Shown in pieces: positions 17,162-25,999 of a stretch of 64,000 bases of DNA (position 1 is its first letter; every line of letters starts with the position of its first letter). Under the pieces are notes generated by a model, which saw only the letters and a list, made by a program, of their open reading frames with translations, was not told the DNA's origin and searched no databases. The stretch is from an uncultured Corynebacterium sp. (GTDB lineage: Bacteria; Actinomycetota; Actinomycetes; Mycobacteriales; Mycobacteriaceae). A program made the position numbers and the translations under genes. The stretch is from positions 124,001 through 188,000 of the forward strand of contig CALUCD010000006.1 of the NCBI GenBank assembly GCA_943914465.1, written 5' to 3'.

Positions 17162-18475
17162 TTGACCGCAAATTACGACATCACCTCCACAGTTGATGGT
17201 CCGGCGACGTCGATCGAATACGCCTCCCGTGACGAGATCACTGCACTCCAGACGGCGCGGATGAAAAATACACTCCGCCACGCCTACTATCACGTGCCCC
17301 ACTACCGCAAGGCGTTCGCCGATCTCGGTGTACACCCCGACGACTTTAAAGAGTTGGCGGACACCTCAAAATTCCCGCTGACTGATAAAGCAGTACTGCG
17401 CGAGAACTACCCATTCGGCATGTTCGCCGTACAGCAACATCAGATCGCTCGCGTCCACGCCTCCTCCGGCACCACCGGTCTGCCTACCGTTGTCGCATAC
17501 ACGTACAACGATATTGAGACATGGGCAGAGCTGATGGCTCGATCATTGCGCGCCGGTGGCGTGCGTCCGGGTGACAAGGTGCAAGTCACATTTGGCTACG
17601 GGCTGTTCACCGGTGGACTTGGCGCCCACTATGGCGTGGAAAAGCTCGGTGCAACCGCGATACCTACCTCCGGCGGCCAGACCGAGCGCCAGCTCCAGAT
17701 CATGCGCGATTTCAAACCTGATGTCATTTTGGGTACACCGTCCTACATGCTCAATGTGCTCGACCGCATGCGTGCGGAAGGACACGATCCGCGTGAGTCT
17801 TCGCTGCGAGTTGGTATTTTCGGCTCCGAGCCATGGTCTGAGGGTATGCGCCGCGACCTAGAAGAAGGCTGGGGCATTGACGCCACCGATATTTATGGCC
17901 TTTCCGAAGTGATGGGCCCGGGTGTGGCGCAGGAATGTGTGGAGACCAAAGACGGTCTGACGTTCTGGGAGGATCATTTCTACCCCGAGATCTTGGACCT
18001 GAACACAGGCGAACCCGTGCCGGACGGTGAGTTCGGTGAGCTTGTGGTCACCCCCTTGACCAAAGAAGCGTTCCCCGTCATCCGTTACCGCACCCACGAC
18101 ATCACTCGCCTGTTGCCCGGTACTGCCTGCTCCATGCGCCGTATCGACCGCATCTCGGCGCGCAACGATGACATGATCATTCTGCGTGGTGTGAATTGCT
18201 TCCCAAGCCAATTTGAAGAAATCATCACCGAAGACCGCAACCTGCGGCCACGCTATCAGTGCGTACTCGAGCGCAGTGGCCGCATGGACAACCTCACCCT
18301 GGTGGTTGAACACGCCCCAGACGCGACACCGGACGACGTGGACAACTCCGCGCGTCTGCTGAAAAAACACATCAAGGACCGGATCGGTATCTCTGTCAAC
18401 GTGGACATCCGAGACCACGTGGACACAGGTGAAGGCAAAGCAAAACGCATTGTTGATAACCGTCCCAAGGAGTGA
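17162..18475 (+). CDS. paaK: Phenylacetate-CoA ligase PaaK
   Basis: This adenylate-forming enzyme of about 437 residues activates phenylacetate to phenylacetyl-CoA, the entry step. The P-loop is HASSGTTGLPTVVAYT near residue 97, the adenine-binding A5 block is IYGLSEVMGPG, and the C-terminal part has LRGVNCFPSQFEE. I favour TTG at 17162 because AAAGGGA lies 6 to 7 bases before it; a GTG at 17144 would add six residues. The PaaR- and GlxR-like sites lie upstream, and an MHS permease follows 121 bases later. Confidence 0.95.
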   Translation: MTANYDITSTVDGPATSIEYASRDEITALQTARMKNTLRHAYYHVPHYRKAFADLGVHPDDFKELADTSKFPLTDKAVLRENYPFGMFAVQQHQIARVHASSGTTGLPTVVAYTYNDIETWAELMARSLRAGGVRPGDKVQVTFGYGLFTGGLGAHYGVEKLGATAIPTSGGQTERQLQIMRDFKPDVILGTPSYMLNVLDRMRAEGHDPRESSLRVGIFGSEPWSEGMRRDLEEGWGIDATDIYGLSEVMGPGVAQECVETKDGLTFWEDHFYPEILDLNTGEPVPDGEFGELVVTPLTKEAFPVIRYRTHDITRLLPGTACSMRRIDRISARNDDMIILRGVNCFPSQFEEIITEDRNLRPRYQCVLERSGRMDNLTLVVEHAPDATPDDVDNSARLLKKHIKDRIGISVNVDIRDHVDTGEGKAKRIVDNRPKE

Positions 18476-18596
18476 CTTCGCTTGCACGTGAAGACACCCG
18501 CACTTTCACCATGAAAAACCAAACGCGTCATCGGTTGCTCACTAGGCACTCCGGTGACGTTTCTCATCTTTACCCCATGTCCCTAAAGGATGGAAC

Positions 18597-19946
18597 ATGA
18601 CCACTGCACATCCCGCCGAAAACAGCGCGTTCGAGCCGCCCGCCCCGACTCAGCAGCAAAAGATGCTCAACGAGCACAAACGAGTGCTTGCGGGGGCCAT
18701 GGTCGGCACCACTATCGAGTGGTTCGACTTCTTCATCTACGCCCAAGCCGCAGGAATTATCTTCGCCAGCCAGTTCTTCGACCCGGTTTCTAACGAGAGC
18801 CCAGGTCTCGCACAGATCATCTCGTGGGCCTCGCTCGGTATCTCATTCCTCTTCCGCCCGTTAGGAGCGATCCTCGCCGGCCGCATCGGGGACCGAGTCG
18901 GACGCAAACCGGTGCTCGTGATCACCTTGGTGGGCATGGGACTTGCTACCTTCCTGATGGGCATGCTGCCTACCTACGAAGCAATTGGGCTCGCAGCCCC
19001 GATCCTGCTCGTGCTGCTGCGAATCCTGCAGGGCATGTCTGCAGGAGGAGAGTGGGGCGGTGCCGCCCTGATTGCGGTGGAGCACGCACCGGTGTTGCGA
19101 CGTGGCTTCTTTGGTGCGTTCCCGCAGATCGGCGTGCCGCTCGGTATGCTGCTCGCGACAATCATGACGCTGACGCTGACCACTGCGATGACACCGGAGC
19201 AGTTCGAGAGTTGGGGCTGGAGAATCCCATTTCTTTCCTCGCTCGTGCTCATCTTCGTGGGCTTCCTGATTCGCCGCACAGTTGAGGAATCTCCGGTCTT
19301 CTCCGAAATGGAAGAGCTGCGTGAGCGCTCCTCGGCGCCGCTGAAGGATCTGTTCTCCGGTCACGGCAAACTCGTTGGCCTGTGTGCGCTGATCTTCGCA
19401 GGAAACAACGCCGCCGGCTACCTTGTCATTGCCTTCTTCGTTTCGTATGCAACGAAGGTGCTTGGTTTCGATCGCCCAGTGGCTCTCGGCATCATGCTCA
19501 TCGCAGGTGGCTGCTGGCTTATCTCCACCCTCGTCGGCGGCATCGCCTCCGATGTCGTTGGTCGCCGCAGCCTATTCATCGTTGGCTACGTCGCTTTGAT
19601 CCTGTGGGCGATCCCCACATGGGTCCTCGTTGATACAGGCAACCTGTTCATGTTCACCATTGGCACCGCAGGTCTTGGTGCCTTGCTCGGCTTCACCTAC
19701 GGTGGGCAGCCTGCGCTGTACGCGGAGATGTTCCCAGCCTCAGTACGCCTGTCGGGTCTGAACATCGGCTACGCCCTCGGGTCAATTATCGGCGGCGCAT
19801 TCGCCCCGATGATCTCTCAGCTGATCCTCGAACGCACCGGCAACTCCATCTACATCGGTGTCTACATCGCGGTAATCTGTTTCATCTCACTGCTTGGAGT
19901 GATTGCCGTGCCGAAAGGGATCCAAGGGCGCGACCTGGGCGCATAG
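18597..19946 (+). CDS. MFS permease of the metabolite:H+ symporter (MHS) family, candidate phenylacetate importer
   Basis: This 449-residue protein has 12 predicted membrane segments. MHS features are TTIEWFDFFIYAQAAG at the first helix, GRIGDRVGRKPVL after the second/third helix, and RILQGMSAGGEWGGA. The family imports carboxylates such as shikimate, proline or benzoate with protons. The ATG follows AAAGGATGGAAC. It lies directly after paaK, which points to phenylacetate or a related aromatic acid. This is inference from position. Confidence 0.85.
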   Translation: MTTAHPAENSAFEPPAPTQQQKMLNEHKRVLAGAMVGTTIEWFDFFIYAQAAGIIFASQFFDPVSNESPGLAQIISWASLGISFLFRPLGAILAGRIGDRVGRKPVLVITLVGMGLATFLMGMLPTYEAIGLAAPILLVLLRILQGMSAGGEWGGAALIAVEHAPVLRRGFFGAFPQIGVPLGMLLATIMTLTLTTAMTPEQFESWGWRIPFLSSLVLIFVGFLIRRTVEESPVFSEMEELRERSSAPLKDLFSGHGKLVGLCALIFAGNNAAGYLVIAFFVSYATKVLGFDRPVALGIMLIAGGCWLISTLVGGIASDVVGRRSLFIVGYVALILWAIPTWVLVDTGNLFMFTIGTAGLGALLGFTYGGQPALYAEMFPASVRLSGLNIGYALGSIIGGAFAPMISQLILERTGNSIYIGVYIAVICFISLLGVIAVPKGIQGRDLGA

Positions 19947-19960
19947 CATCCCACACACTT

Positions 19961-19991
19961 TAGTCACGGCGTGCCATACCAGCCGTGACTA
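19961..19991. terminator. Hairpin between MHS permease and pat
   Basis: TAGTCACGGC (19961-19970) and GCCGTGACTA (19982-19991) form a perfect 10-bp stem with an 11-base loop. It lies between two converging genes, so it may end both transcripts. Neither side has a clear T-tract, which lowers confidence. Confidence 0.5.
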
Positions 19992-20009
19992 ATGCATTGC
20001 AATGCGCTG

Positions 20010-21062
20010 CTAGCTGTAGCTGCCAGCCACGGTCTCCCAGGCAGCAATGCAAGCATCGGTCTCGCGCGAGTTGGTCACGCTCACACGGATGCCGTCGTCA
20101 AAAGCACGCACCAGCACGCCGGCTTCAGCCAGCGCCGCCGCGAACTCCTTCGGCGCAACCGGCAGATTAACTGCGGGGACCCACACGAAGTTGGTCTGCG
20201 TCGCCGGGGTGCCATACCCGGACAAGAACTCCACGAGCCGGGCCCGCTCGGTACATGTTTCGTCGATGCGGCTAGAGAGTTCGTCGCCAAGCGAAAGCGA
20301 TGCGATGGCACCAGCTTGCGCCACAGTGCTGATCGAAAACGGCACAGCTACTTTGTTCAGCGCCTCGATGATCGGGACAGGACCGAAAGCGTAGCCTACA
20401 CGTGCCCCAGCAAGCCCGTATGCCTTCGAGAAAGTACGTAGCCCAACCAGGTTGGAGTACTTTGCCACCTCCGCGGTGGCTCTGGGGGTGTCCTCGGCGT
20501 GGTTGTACTCAAAATACGCTTCGTCCAGCGCAACCAACACGTCAGCGGGAACACGAGCCATGAACTCAGTGAATTCGGCAGCGGTGAGCGTAGTGCCGGT
20601 CGGATTGTTTGGGTTGCACACGAAGATCATGCTGGTGTGTTCAGTCACCGCATCGGCCATCGCCGCAAGATCCACGCGAAAGTCCTCCGTGAGCGGCACC
20701 GGCACCGGTGTTGCGCCGGCGACCTGCACGAAGATTGGGTATGCCTCGAAGGATCGCCACGGGAAGATGACCTCATCACCTGGAGCGGAGGTCGCAGTAA
20801 CCAGCTGCTGGCAAAGCGCCGATGATCCGGTTCCAACCGCGACCTGCTCACTGGTGACGCCAAGATGGGCAGCCAATGCTTCGCGCAATGCCACGGCACC
20901 CATATCCGGATAGCGGTTCACCTGCCCAAGTACATCCACCATTGCCTGCGTCACGCCGGGTAGGGGAGCCGCGGCAGACTCGTTGGAGGACAGCTTGACC
21001 GCGTGGTCGTTGCGCGCGCCGGGCACGTAGGCGGCTAAGGATTCAAGGTCAGCACGAAACAT
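20010..21062 (-). CDS. pat: Aromatic amino acid aminotransferase (HisC2/Pat-like)
   Basis: This class-II-type PLP aminotransferase of about 350 residues has VKLSSNE near the start, CNPNNPTGT, DEAYFEY, and the PLP Lys in TFSKAYGLAGARVGYAF. The start MFRADL matches corynebacterial Pat; an in-frame ATG lies 9 bases upstream and a longer frame has no support. Pat moves amino groups between aromatic amino acids and arylpyruvates. HisC (histidinol-phosphate aminotransferase) is the close alternative, but there are no his genes nearby. It converges with the permease and lies upstream of prs on another promoter. Confidence 0.82.
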   Translation of the reverse strand: MFRADLESLAAYVPGARNDHAVKLSSNESAAAPLPGVTQAMVDVLGQVNRYPDMGAVALREALAAHLGVTSEQVAVGTGSSALCQQLVTATSAPGDEVIFPWRSFEAYPIFVQVAGATPVPVPLTEDFRVDLAAMADAVTEHTSMIFVCNPNNPTGTTLTAAEFTEFMARVPADVLVALDEAYFEYNHAEDTPRATAEVAKYSNLVGLRTFSKAYGLAGARVGYAFGPVPIIEALNKVAVPFSISTVAQAGAIASLSLGDELSSRIDETCTERARLVEFLSGYGTPATQTNFVWVPAVNLPVAPKEFAAALAEAGVLVRAFDDGIRVSVTNSRETDACIAAWETVAGSYS

Positions 21063-21183
21063 GCGCCCCATTGTAGGAGGGGCAGCGCAGTGCTCACCGA
21101 CGCTTCTTGGGTTCCCTGGGGTTTGGGCGCTGTCCGTAGCTAGAGGTACCCGACGCGAGCGACTCATCCAGGCACTCAGGTCG

Positions 21184-21198
21184 GGCTTGAGGCAAGCC
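21184..21198 (-). terminator. Small hairpin after prs
   Basis: GGCTTG and CAAGCC with a 3-base loop, immediately after the prs stop. There is no T-tract, so it is a weak terminator candidate. Confidence 0.3.
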
Positions 21199-21199
21199 G

Positions 21200-22177
21200 T
21201 TAGGCTTGGCCCTCAAAGAGGGTAGTCACTGACCCGTTTTCGAAAATCTCCCGAATGGTCTTCGCTAACAGCGGGGCAATCGAGAGCACCGTGAGGTTAT
21301 TCCAGCCTTCGGTGGTTTGCGGCAGCGTGTCGGTGGTGATGACTTCCTCGCATCCGCATTCATTGAGGCGCTCACGCGCAGGGTCAGAGAACACACCATG
21401 CGTACAGGCGATCACGACCGACTCAGCACCTGCCTCCTTGAGCACCCCGACAGCACCGGCGATGGTGCCGCCGGTGTCAATCATGTCGTCCATCAAGATG
21501 CAGTGCTTGCCCGCAACATCACCGACGACACGGTTAGAGACCACCTTGTTGGCAGCGTCGATGTCGCGAGTTTTGTGCACGAAGGCCATCGGGGCGTCCC
21601 CGAGCATGTTGGCCCACTTCTCTGCCGTTTTCACCCTGCCGGCGTCAGGGGAGACAACGACAAGGTTGTCTAGCGAATACCGAGACTTGATGTAATCGAC
21701 CAGGATCGGCATCGCATGCATATGGTCAACTGGCCCGTCGAAAAACCCCTGAATCTGATCGGTGTGCAGGTCAACTGAGACGATGCGGTCAGCGCCAGCT
21801 GCGGTGAGCAGATCCGCGATCAGGCGGGCCGAAATTGGCTCACGTCCGCGGTGTTTTTTATCCTGCCGCGCATATGGGTAAAACGGCAAAATCGCTGTGA
21901 TGCGTTTGGCCGATCCGCGCTTGAGCGCATCGATCATGATGAGCTGTTCCATCAGCCACTTGTTCAGCGGCTGGGCATGGGACTGCATAACGAAGCAGTC
22001 AGAGCCACGGACCGACTCATCAAAGCGGATGAAGATCTCCCCGTTAGCGAAGTCCCGGGCAGTAGTTGGCACCAGCTCAATGCCGAGCTCCTTCGCTACT
22101 GCTTCGGCCAGCGCCGGGTGGGCGCGGCCAGAGAATACCTTCAGATCCTTGTGGCTCTCAGTCGAGTATCCAGTCAT
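21200..22177 (-). CDS. prs: Ribose-phosphate pyrophosphokinase
   Basis: This 325-residue enzyme makes PRPP from ribose 5-phosphate and ATP for purine, pyrimidine, His and Trp synthesis. It shows the ATP-side segment RQDKKHRGREPISARL, the metal-binding VDLHTDQIQGFF, and the PRPP loop MDDMIDTGGT. The length is normal for class I PRS. It follows glmU by 22 bases on the same strand, the usual actinobacterial glmU-prs pair. Confidence 0.97.
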   Translation of the reverse strand: MTGYSTESHKDLKVFSGRAHPALAEAVAKELGIELVPTTARDFANGEIFIRFDESVRGSDCFVMQSHAQPLNKWLMEQLIMIDALKRGSAKRITAILPFYPYARQDKKHRGREPISARLIADLLTAAGADRIVSVDLHTDQIQGFFDGPVDHMHAMPILVDYIKSRYSLDNLVVVSPDAGRVKTAEKWANMLGDAPMAFVHKTRDIDAANKVVSNRVVGDVAGKHCILMDDMIDTGGTIAGAVGVLKEAGAESVVIACTHGVFSDPARERLNECGCEEVITTDTLPQTTEGWNNLTVLSIAPLLAKTIREIFENGSVTTLFEGQA

Positions 22178-22199
22178 TGAACTTGCTTAGCTTTCTTGC

Positions 22200-23639
22200 T
22201 TACTTGTCTCGTGCTTTCTTTGCAGCCTCAGCTGCATCGGAGCCTGGGCGCTTGTCCTCAACCCAGCCTTCGATGTTGCGTTGGCGGCCTTCTTTGATCG
22301 CAAGAGCACCCGGCGGAACATCCTGTGTTACAACTGTACCCGCGCCGGTGTAGGCTCCGTCGCCGATTGTCACGGGTGCCACGAACATGGTGTCGGAGCC
22401 GGTTCGGCAGTAGCTGCCAATGGTGGTGTGGTGCTTTTGCACGCCGTCATAGTTTGCAAATACTGAGGAAGCGCCGATGTTGGATTCCACCCCGACGGTC
22501 GCGTCCCCGATGTAGGTCAGGTGCGGCACCTTTGAACCGTCGCCAATTTTGGCGTTCTTCGACTCAACGAACCCACCGAGCTTGCCGCGGGCACCAAGCT
22601 CTGTGCCAGGGCGGATGTAGGTAAATGGGCCGACATTCGCTTCCTCGCCGATCACACTGAGCTCAGCTTGGGTGCGAACGACCTTCGCGCGGGCACCGAT
22701 CTCCATGTCGGTCAATGTGGTGTCAGGGCCGATGACAGCGCCGTCACCGATCGTGGTTGAACCCCACAGCTGGGTGTTGGGGTGAATGATCACGTCGCGG
22801 CCAATCTCCACGTTCACGCCGATCCAGGTGGTGGCCGGGTCGATCACGGTGGCGCCTGCGCGCATTGCCTTTTCAACCTGGCGCCGGTTGAGTTCTCTAC
22901 CAGCCTCTGCAAGTTGCACACGGTCGTTGACTCCGGCGAGCTCACGAGCATCCGGTGCGATGAAAGCTGAGACCTTCTTGCCGTCGCCGCGTGCGATGGC
23001 CAGTACATCTGTGATGTACAACTCGCCTTGGGCGTTGTCGGAGGTAATGCGGGTCAGCGCGTCGCGCAGTACAGCACCGTCGAATGCGAAAACTCCCGAG
23101 TTCACCTCGCGCACACGTTTTTGCTCGTCGTTGGCGTCTTTTTCCTCGACGATCTCGAGCACGTTGTTCGCACTGTCGCGAATGATGCGGCCGTAGCCGG
23201 TCGGGTTATCAAACTCAAGGGACAGCACGGTGACTGCGGCCTGCTCGCCTTCGTGCTTCTCTACGAGGGCTGCGATCGTTTCTGCTTGCAAAAGCGGCAC
23301 GTCGCCGTTGGTGACCACCACGGTGCCGTCGAAATCTGGAATGGCCGTGAGCCCGATCTGCACCGCATGTCCGGTGCCGTTTTGCTCCTCTTGCACCGCC
23401 TGGCGGATTTCTACCTGCATCTCTTCGGCGATCTGCTCAACGGCGGGTGACACCTGGTCACGCTGGTGTCCTACCACGGCAACGAGGTAGTTCGGCTGCA
23501 CGCCAGCTGCGGCATGGAGTGAGTGGGACAGTAGGCTGCGCCCGCCGATCTCATGCAGAGTCTTCTGGCGGTCTGATTTCATGCGGGTTCCTGCGCCAGC
23601 CGCAAGTACAACCACGGCGCGCTCAGACTGGTTAGGCAC
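22200..23639 (-). CDS. glmU: Bifunctional UDP-GlcNAc pyrophosphorylase / GlcN-1-P acetyltransferase
   Basis: This enzyme of about 479 residues has an N-terminal uridyltransferase domain (LAAGAGTRMKS, NGTGHAVQ, NGDVPLL) and a C-terminal left-handed beta-helix acetyltransferase domain (VESKNAKIGDGSKVPHLTY, NYDGVQKH). It supplies UDP-GlcNAc for peptidoglycan. I choose GTG at 23639 because AAAAGGAGAATTCGA precedes it and the next residues lead straight into the nucleotide-binding loop; the longer frame is unsupported. Confidence 0.96.
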   Translation of the reverse strand: MPNQSERAVVVLAAGAGTRMKSDRQKTLHEIGGRSLLSHSLHAAAGVQPNYLVAVVGHQRDQVSPAVEQIAEEMQVEIRQAVQEEQNGTGHAVQIGLTAIPDFDGTVVVTNGDVPLLQAETIAALVEKHEGEQAAVTVLSLEFDNPTGYGRIIRDSANNVLEIVEEKDANDEQKRVREVNSGVFAFDGAVLRDALTRITSDNAQGELYITDVLAIARGDGKKVSAFIAPDARELAGVNDRVQLAEAGRELNRRQVEKAMRAGATVIDPATTWIGVNVEIGRDVIIHPNTQLWGSTTIGDGAVIGPDTTLTDMEIGARAKVVRTQAELSVIGEEANVGPFTYIRPGTELGARGKLGGFVESKNAKIGDGSKVPHLTYIGDATVGVESNIGASSVFANYDGVQKHHTTIGSYCRTGSDTMFVAPVTIGDGAYTGAGTVVTQDVPPGALAIKEGRQRNIEGWVEDKRPGSDAAEAAKKARDK

Positions 23640-23742
23640 TCGAATTCTCCTTTTAGATGCTTCGCGGGGTCGGACGGAAACCAGCATAACGCCTTGCCCG
23701 GCATTGACTGAGGCATCTTTTAGATTCCGAGGTTCTTCCAAT

Positions 23743-24990
23743 CTAAGCATGCGCCGGTTTGTCTGACGGGTGCTTGGACACATCGTCGAGGCTCGCTGCG
23801 CCGACCACCCCCGCATAGCCAATTACGGCGAGAAAGACCAGCGTCGCCTGGGTGCCAAGCAGTGAGACAAGTGAGGACAATCCACCAACAATGAGCAGCA
23901 CAACGCCCATCACGGTGTTCGCGACCCCTGTGATCAATGTGCGCCGATCGCCTTCCGCCATATCCACCAGATAGGTTTTCCTGCTGACGCGCACAGCGGT
24001 GTGCGCGAGGTTGACAATGAAAAAGCCCAGCGGCATCACCCACGCATTTACGCTCGCTGGCGCGAAGCGCGCGCTCAGCACGAGGAGTACAAGCACAGTT
24101 GAGGCGGTGCCTGCTGCCCAGGCCATTGTGCTTTTCGACGACCGGTCAGACCACCATCCGGAAACTCGCCCACCAAGCAGGCTTGCTCCGCCAGAGGCAA
24201 TGATGAAGGCGCCGAGGCCGCTGAGCTGGGCGTGCTGTTCGCTCGCCAGAGTGATGATGAACGGCGTCGACAGCGCGGTGACCAGCATGAGCGAGCGGAC
24301 CAGGAGAAAGCGCTGCAGCTGTCGGTCACTGCGGACCAGCTGCAGGGTGTCTCGGAAACCGCGCTCGGTCGCATCCGGTGCTGGCTCAGCCTCCGGCTCC
24401 TGGATGCCCGCGAAGATGAAGGCAGCTCCAACCCACGTCAGCGCTCCTGTGGCCAACAGTGCGCCCAATGTCCAACGAGACAGTTCTGCCGGCAGGAGCG
24501 TGAGGCCTGCACCAATTGCGAGGGTGAATGCCCCTGCGAGTGCGGTCGCCCTGCCCGTGATCTGACCACGGCGGCCTTTGTCGATGGTGCGGCCCTGCAC
24601 ATCTTTGCCGGCGATGGAGCACAATGACCGAAACACCGCGGAGACTGCGAGCAGGGTGAGGGTGATCAGGCCGAGCGGCCAAGCGTCGAAAAGCCAAGCT
24701 GCAAGTGCGATAAGCGCAGCAGCGATTGCTTGACCCCACGAGCCGATCAACCACACGCGTTTGCGCGAGCGTTGCGACGTCACCCACGGAGACAGCGCTG
24801 CTTGAGGCAGCATAGATCCTGCTTCTCGGATGGGCACCAGCAGCGAGGTGAACAACGCCGGTACGCCCGCCGCGTTGAACAACCAGGGGAGGACAGTTTT
24901 CGGCGCAACGATCTGGTCGCCGATATTTTGCAGACCATTCGCCCAGATGAAACGGCGCGCAGCGTGGCGCTCGGAAGTGCTTTCCGCCAT
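23743..24990 (-). CDS. MFS transporter, unknown substrate
   Basis: This 415-residue protein has about 12 hydrophobic segments and a major-facilitator layout, with a cytoplasmic charged loop in the middle (EPEAEPAPDATERGFRDT). The N-terminus IWANGLQNIGDQIVAPKT is distinctive, but I do not recognise the substrate. It lies between glmU and tRNA-Gln with about 100 bases to glmU, so it may be transcribed with glmU-prs. Export of a drug or metabolite is a generic guess. Confidence 0.8.
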   Translation of the reverse strand: MAESTSERHAARRFIWANGLQNIGDQIVAPKTVLPWLFNAAGVPALFTSLLVPIREAGSMLPQAALSPWVTSQRSRKRVWLIGSWGQAIAAALIALAAWLFDAWPLGLITLTLLAVSAVFRSLCSIAGKDVQGRTIDKGRRGQITGRATALAGAFTLAIGAGLTLLPAELSRWTLGALLATGALTWVGAAFIFAGIQEPEAEPAPDATERGFRDTLQLVRSDRQLQRFLLVRSLMLVTALSTPFIITLASEQHAQLSGLGAFIIASGGASLLGGRVSGWWSDRSSKSTMAWAAGTASTVLVLLVLSARFAPASVNAWVMPLGFFIVNLAHTAVRVSRKTYLVDMAEGDRRTLITGVANTVMGVVLLIVGGLSSLVSLLGTQATLVFLAVIGYAGVVGAASLDDVSKHPSDKPAHA

Positions 24991-25099
24991 GCAAGCGGAT
25001 AGTAGGATTCACGCCCACCGTCCGTCGCGTTAAGTGTGGGCTAACTTGGCTAACTTGGCTCACTCATCTCTCTCGGCGCAAGCGGGGTGTCCTGGAGAT

Positions 25100-25127
25100 T
25101 TGGGTTCCGCCGTCCATGGGCTAGACT
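25100..25127 (+). promoter_or_regulatory. Possible promoter of tRNA-Gln
   Basis: TTGGGT (25100-25105) and TAGACT (25122-25127) are spaced by 16 bases and end 20 bases before the tRNA. Only a pattern match. Confidence 0.35.
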
Positions 25128-25146
25128 CATCATCTGTCTTTTCCCT

Positions 25147-25218
25147 TTCCCCATGGTGTAATTGGCAACACTACGGTTTTTGGTACCGTCATTCTAGGTT
25201 CGAGTCCTGGTGGGGAAG
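25147..25218 (+). tRNA. tRNA-Gln (anticodon UUG)
   Basis: A 72-base cloverleaf folds cleanly. The acceptor TTCCCCA pairs with TGGGGAA, the D stem is GTGT/ACAC, and the anticodon stem ACGGT/ACCGT closes loop TTTTGGT with anticodon TTG. The T arm is CTAGG-TTCGAGT-CCTGG. CCA is not encoded. It lies between the MFS transporter and a TetR gene. Confidence 0.96.
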
Positions 25219-25294
25219 CATGATGCGGTACGCCACTGTGTGGCTATGAGGCTAACGAGCCCAGTGTGGCCAAGTGGTCCGTAAGGTGGTCTCC

Positions 25295-25999
25295 ATGGCT
25301 CGTCAGCGCATGACCGGCGAACAACGCCGCGATCAACTGATCACCGTCGGGCGGAGTGTCTTTGCGGAACGCGGATTTGATGGCACCGCTGTTGAAGAGA
25401 TCGCCAGTCGCGCCGGTGTCTCCAAACCTGTGGTCTACGAGCATTTCGGCGGTAAAGAGGGGCTTTATCGTGCAGTGATTGAGCGCGAGATGGAGCACCT
25501 GCAAACCGCGATCATTGGGGCTATCCAAGAGGGCCGGTGGCGCGAGCGCATCGAGCGCGGGATTCTAGCCCTACTGACGTATGTGGAAGACGAAACGGAC
25601 GGTTTTATCATCCTCGCGCACGGGCAGCTTCCGGGAGAGGAGCATACGTACTCCACAATTCTCAACAGGGTCACAGCCCAGGTGTCGTATCTGCTCGCAA
25701 TCGCGTTCAAACACCGTGGATTGGATGAGCAGGCAGCTACGTTGTACGGTCAGGCCCTGGTCGGCACCGTGTCCAACACAGCGTTGTGGTGGCTAGATGA
25801 GCGGACGCCGGACAAGCAATCTGCAGCGCGGCACATTGCCAATTTATGTTGGAACGGACTGCGTGGGTTAGAGGCGCTTCCGCACGTTGCCGATCGCAAA
25901 GCCGACTACACGGCCGATCACACAGCCGACCGGGCGGATACGCCGCTCGATGAGCGGGGCGAGACCGAGGAGCAAAGAAGGACGAATGGCACAACGTGA
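25295..25999 (+). CDS. TetR-family regulator upstream of mfd
   Basis: This protein of about 234 residues has the N-terminal helix-turn-helix IASRAGVSKPVVYEHFGGKEGLY, given here as IASRAGVSKPVVYEHF (near 37-52). The C-terminal tail is acidic and low in complexity with KADYTADHTADRADT repeats. The ATG at 25295 follows GTAAGG. Its last 14 bases overlap mfd, so the two are probably translated together. The ligand and targets are unknown. Confidence 0.85.
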   Translation: MARQRMTGEQRRDQLITVGRSVFAERGFDGTAVEEIASRAGVSKPVVYEHFGGKEGLYRAVIEREMEHLQTAIIGAIQEGRWRERIERGILALLTYVEDETDGFIILAHGQLPGEEHTYSTILNRVTAQVSYLLAIAFKHRGLDEQAATLYGQALVGTVSNTALWWLDERTPDKQSAARHIANLCWNGLRGLEALPHVADRKADYTADHTADRADTPLDERGETEEQRRTNGTT

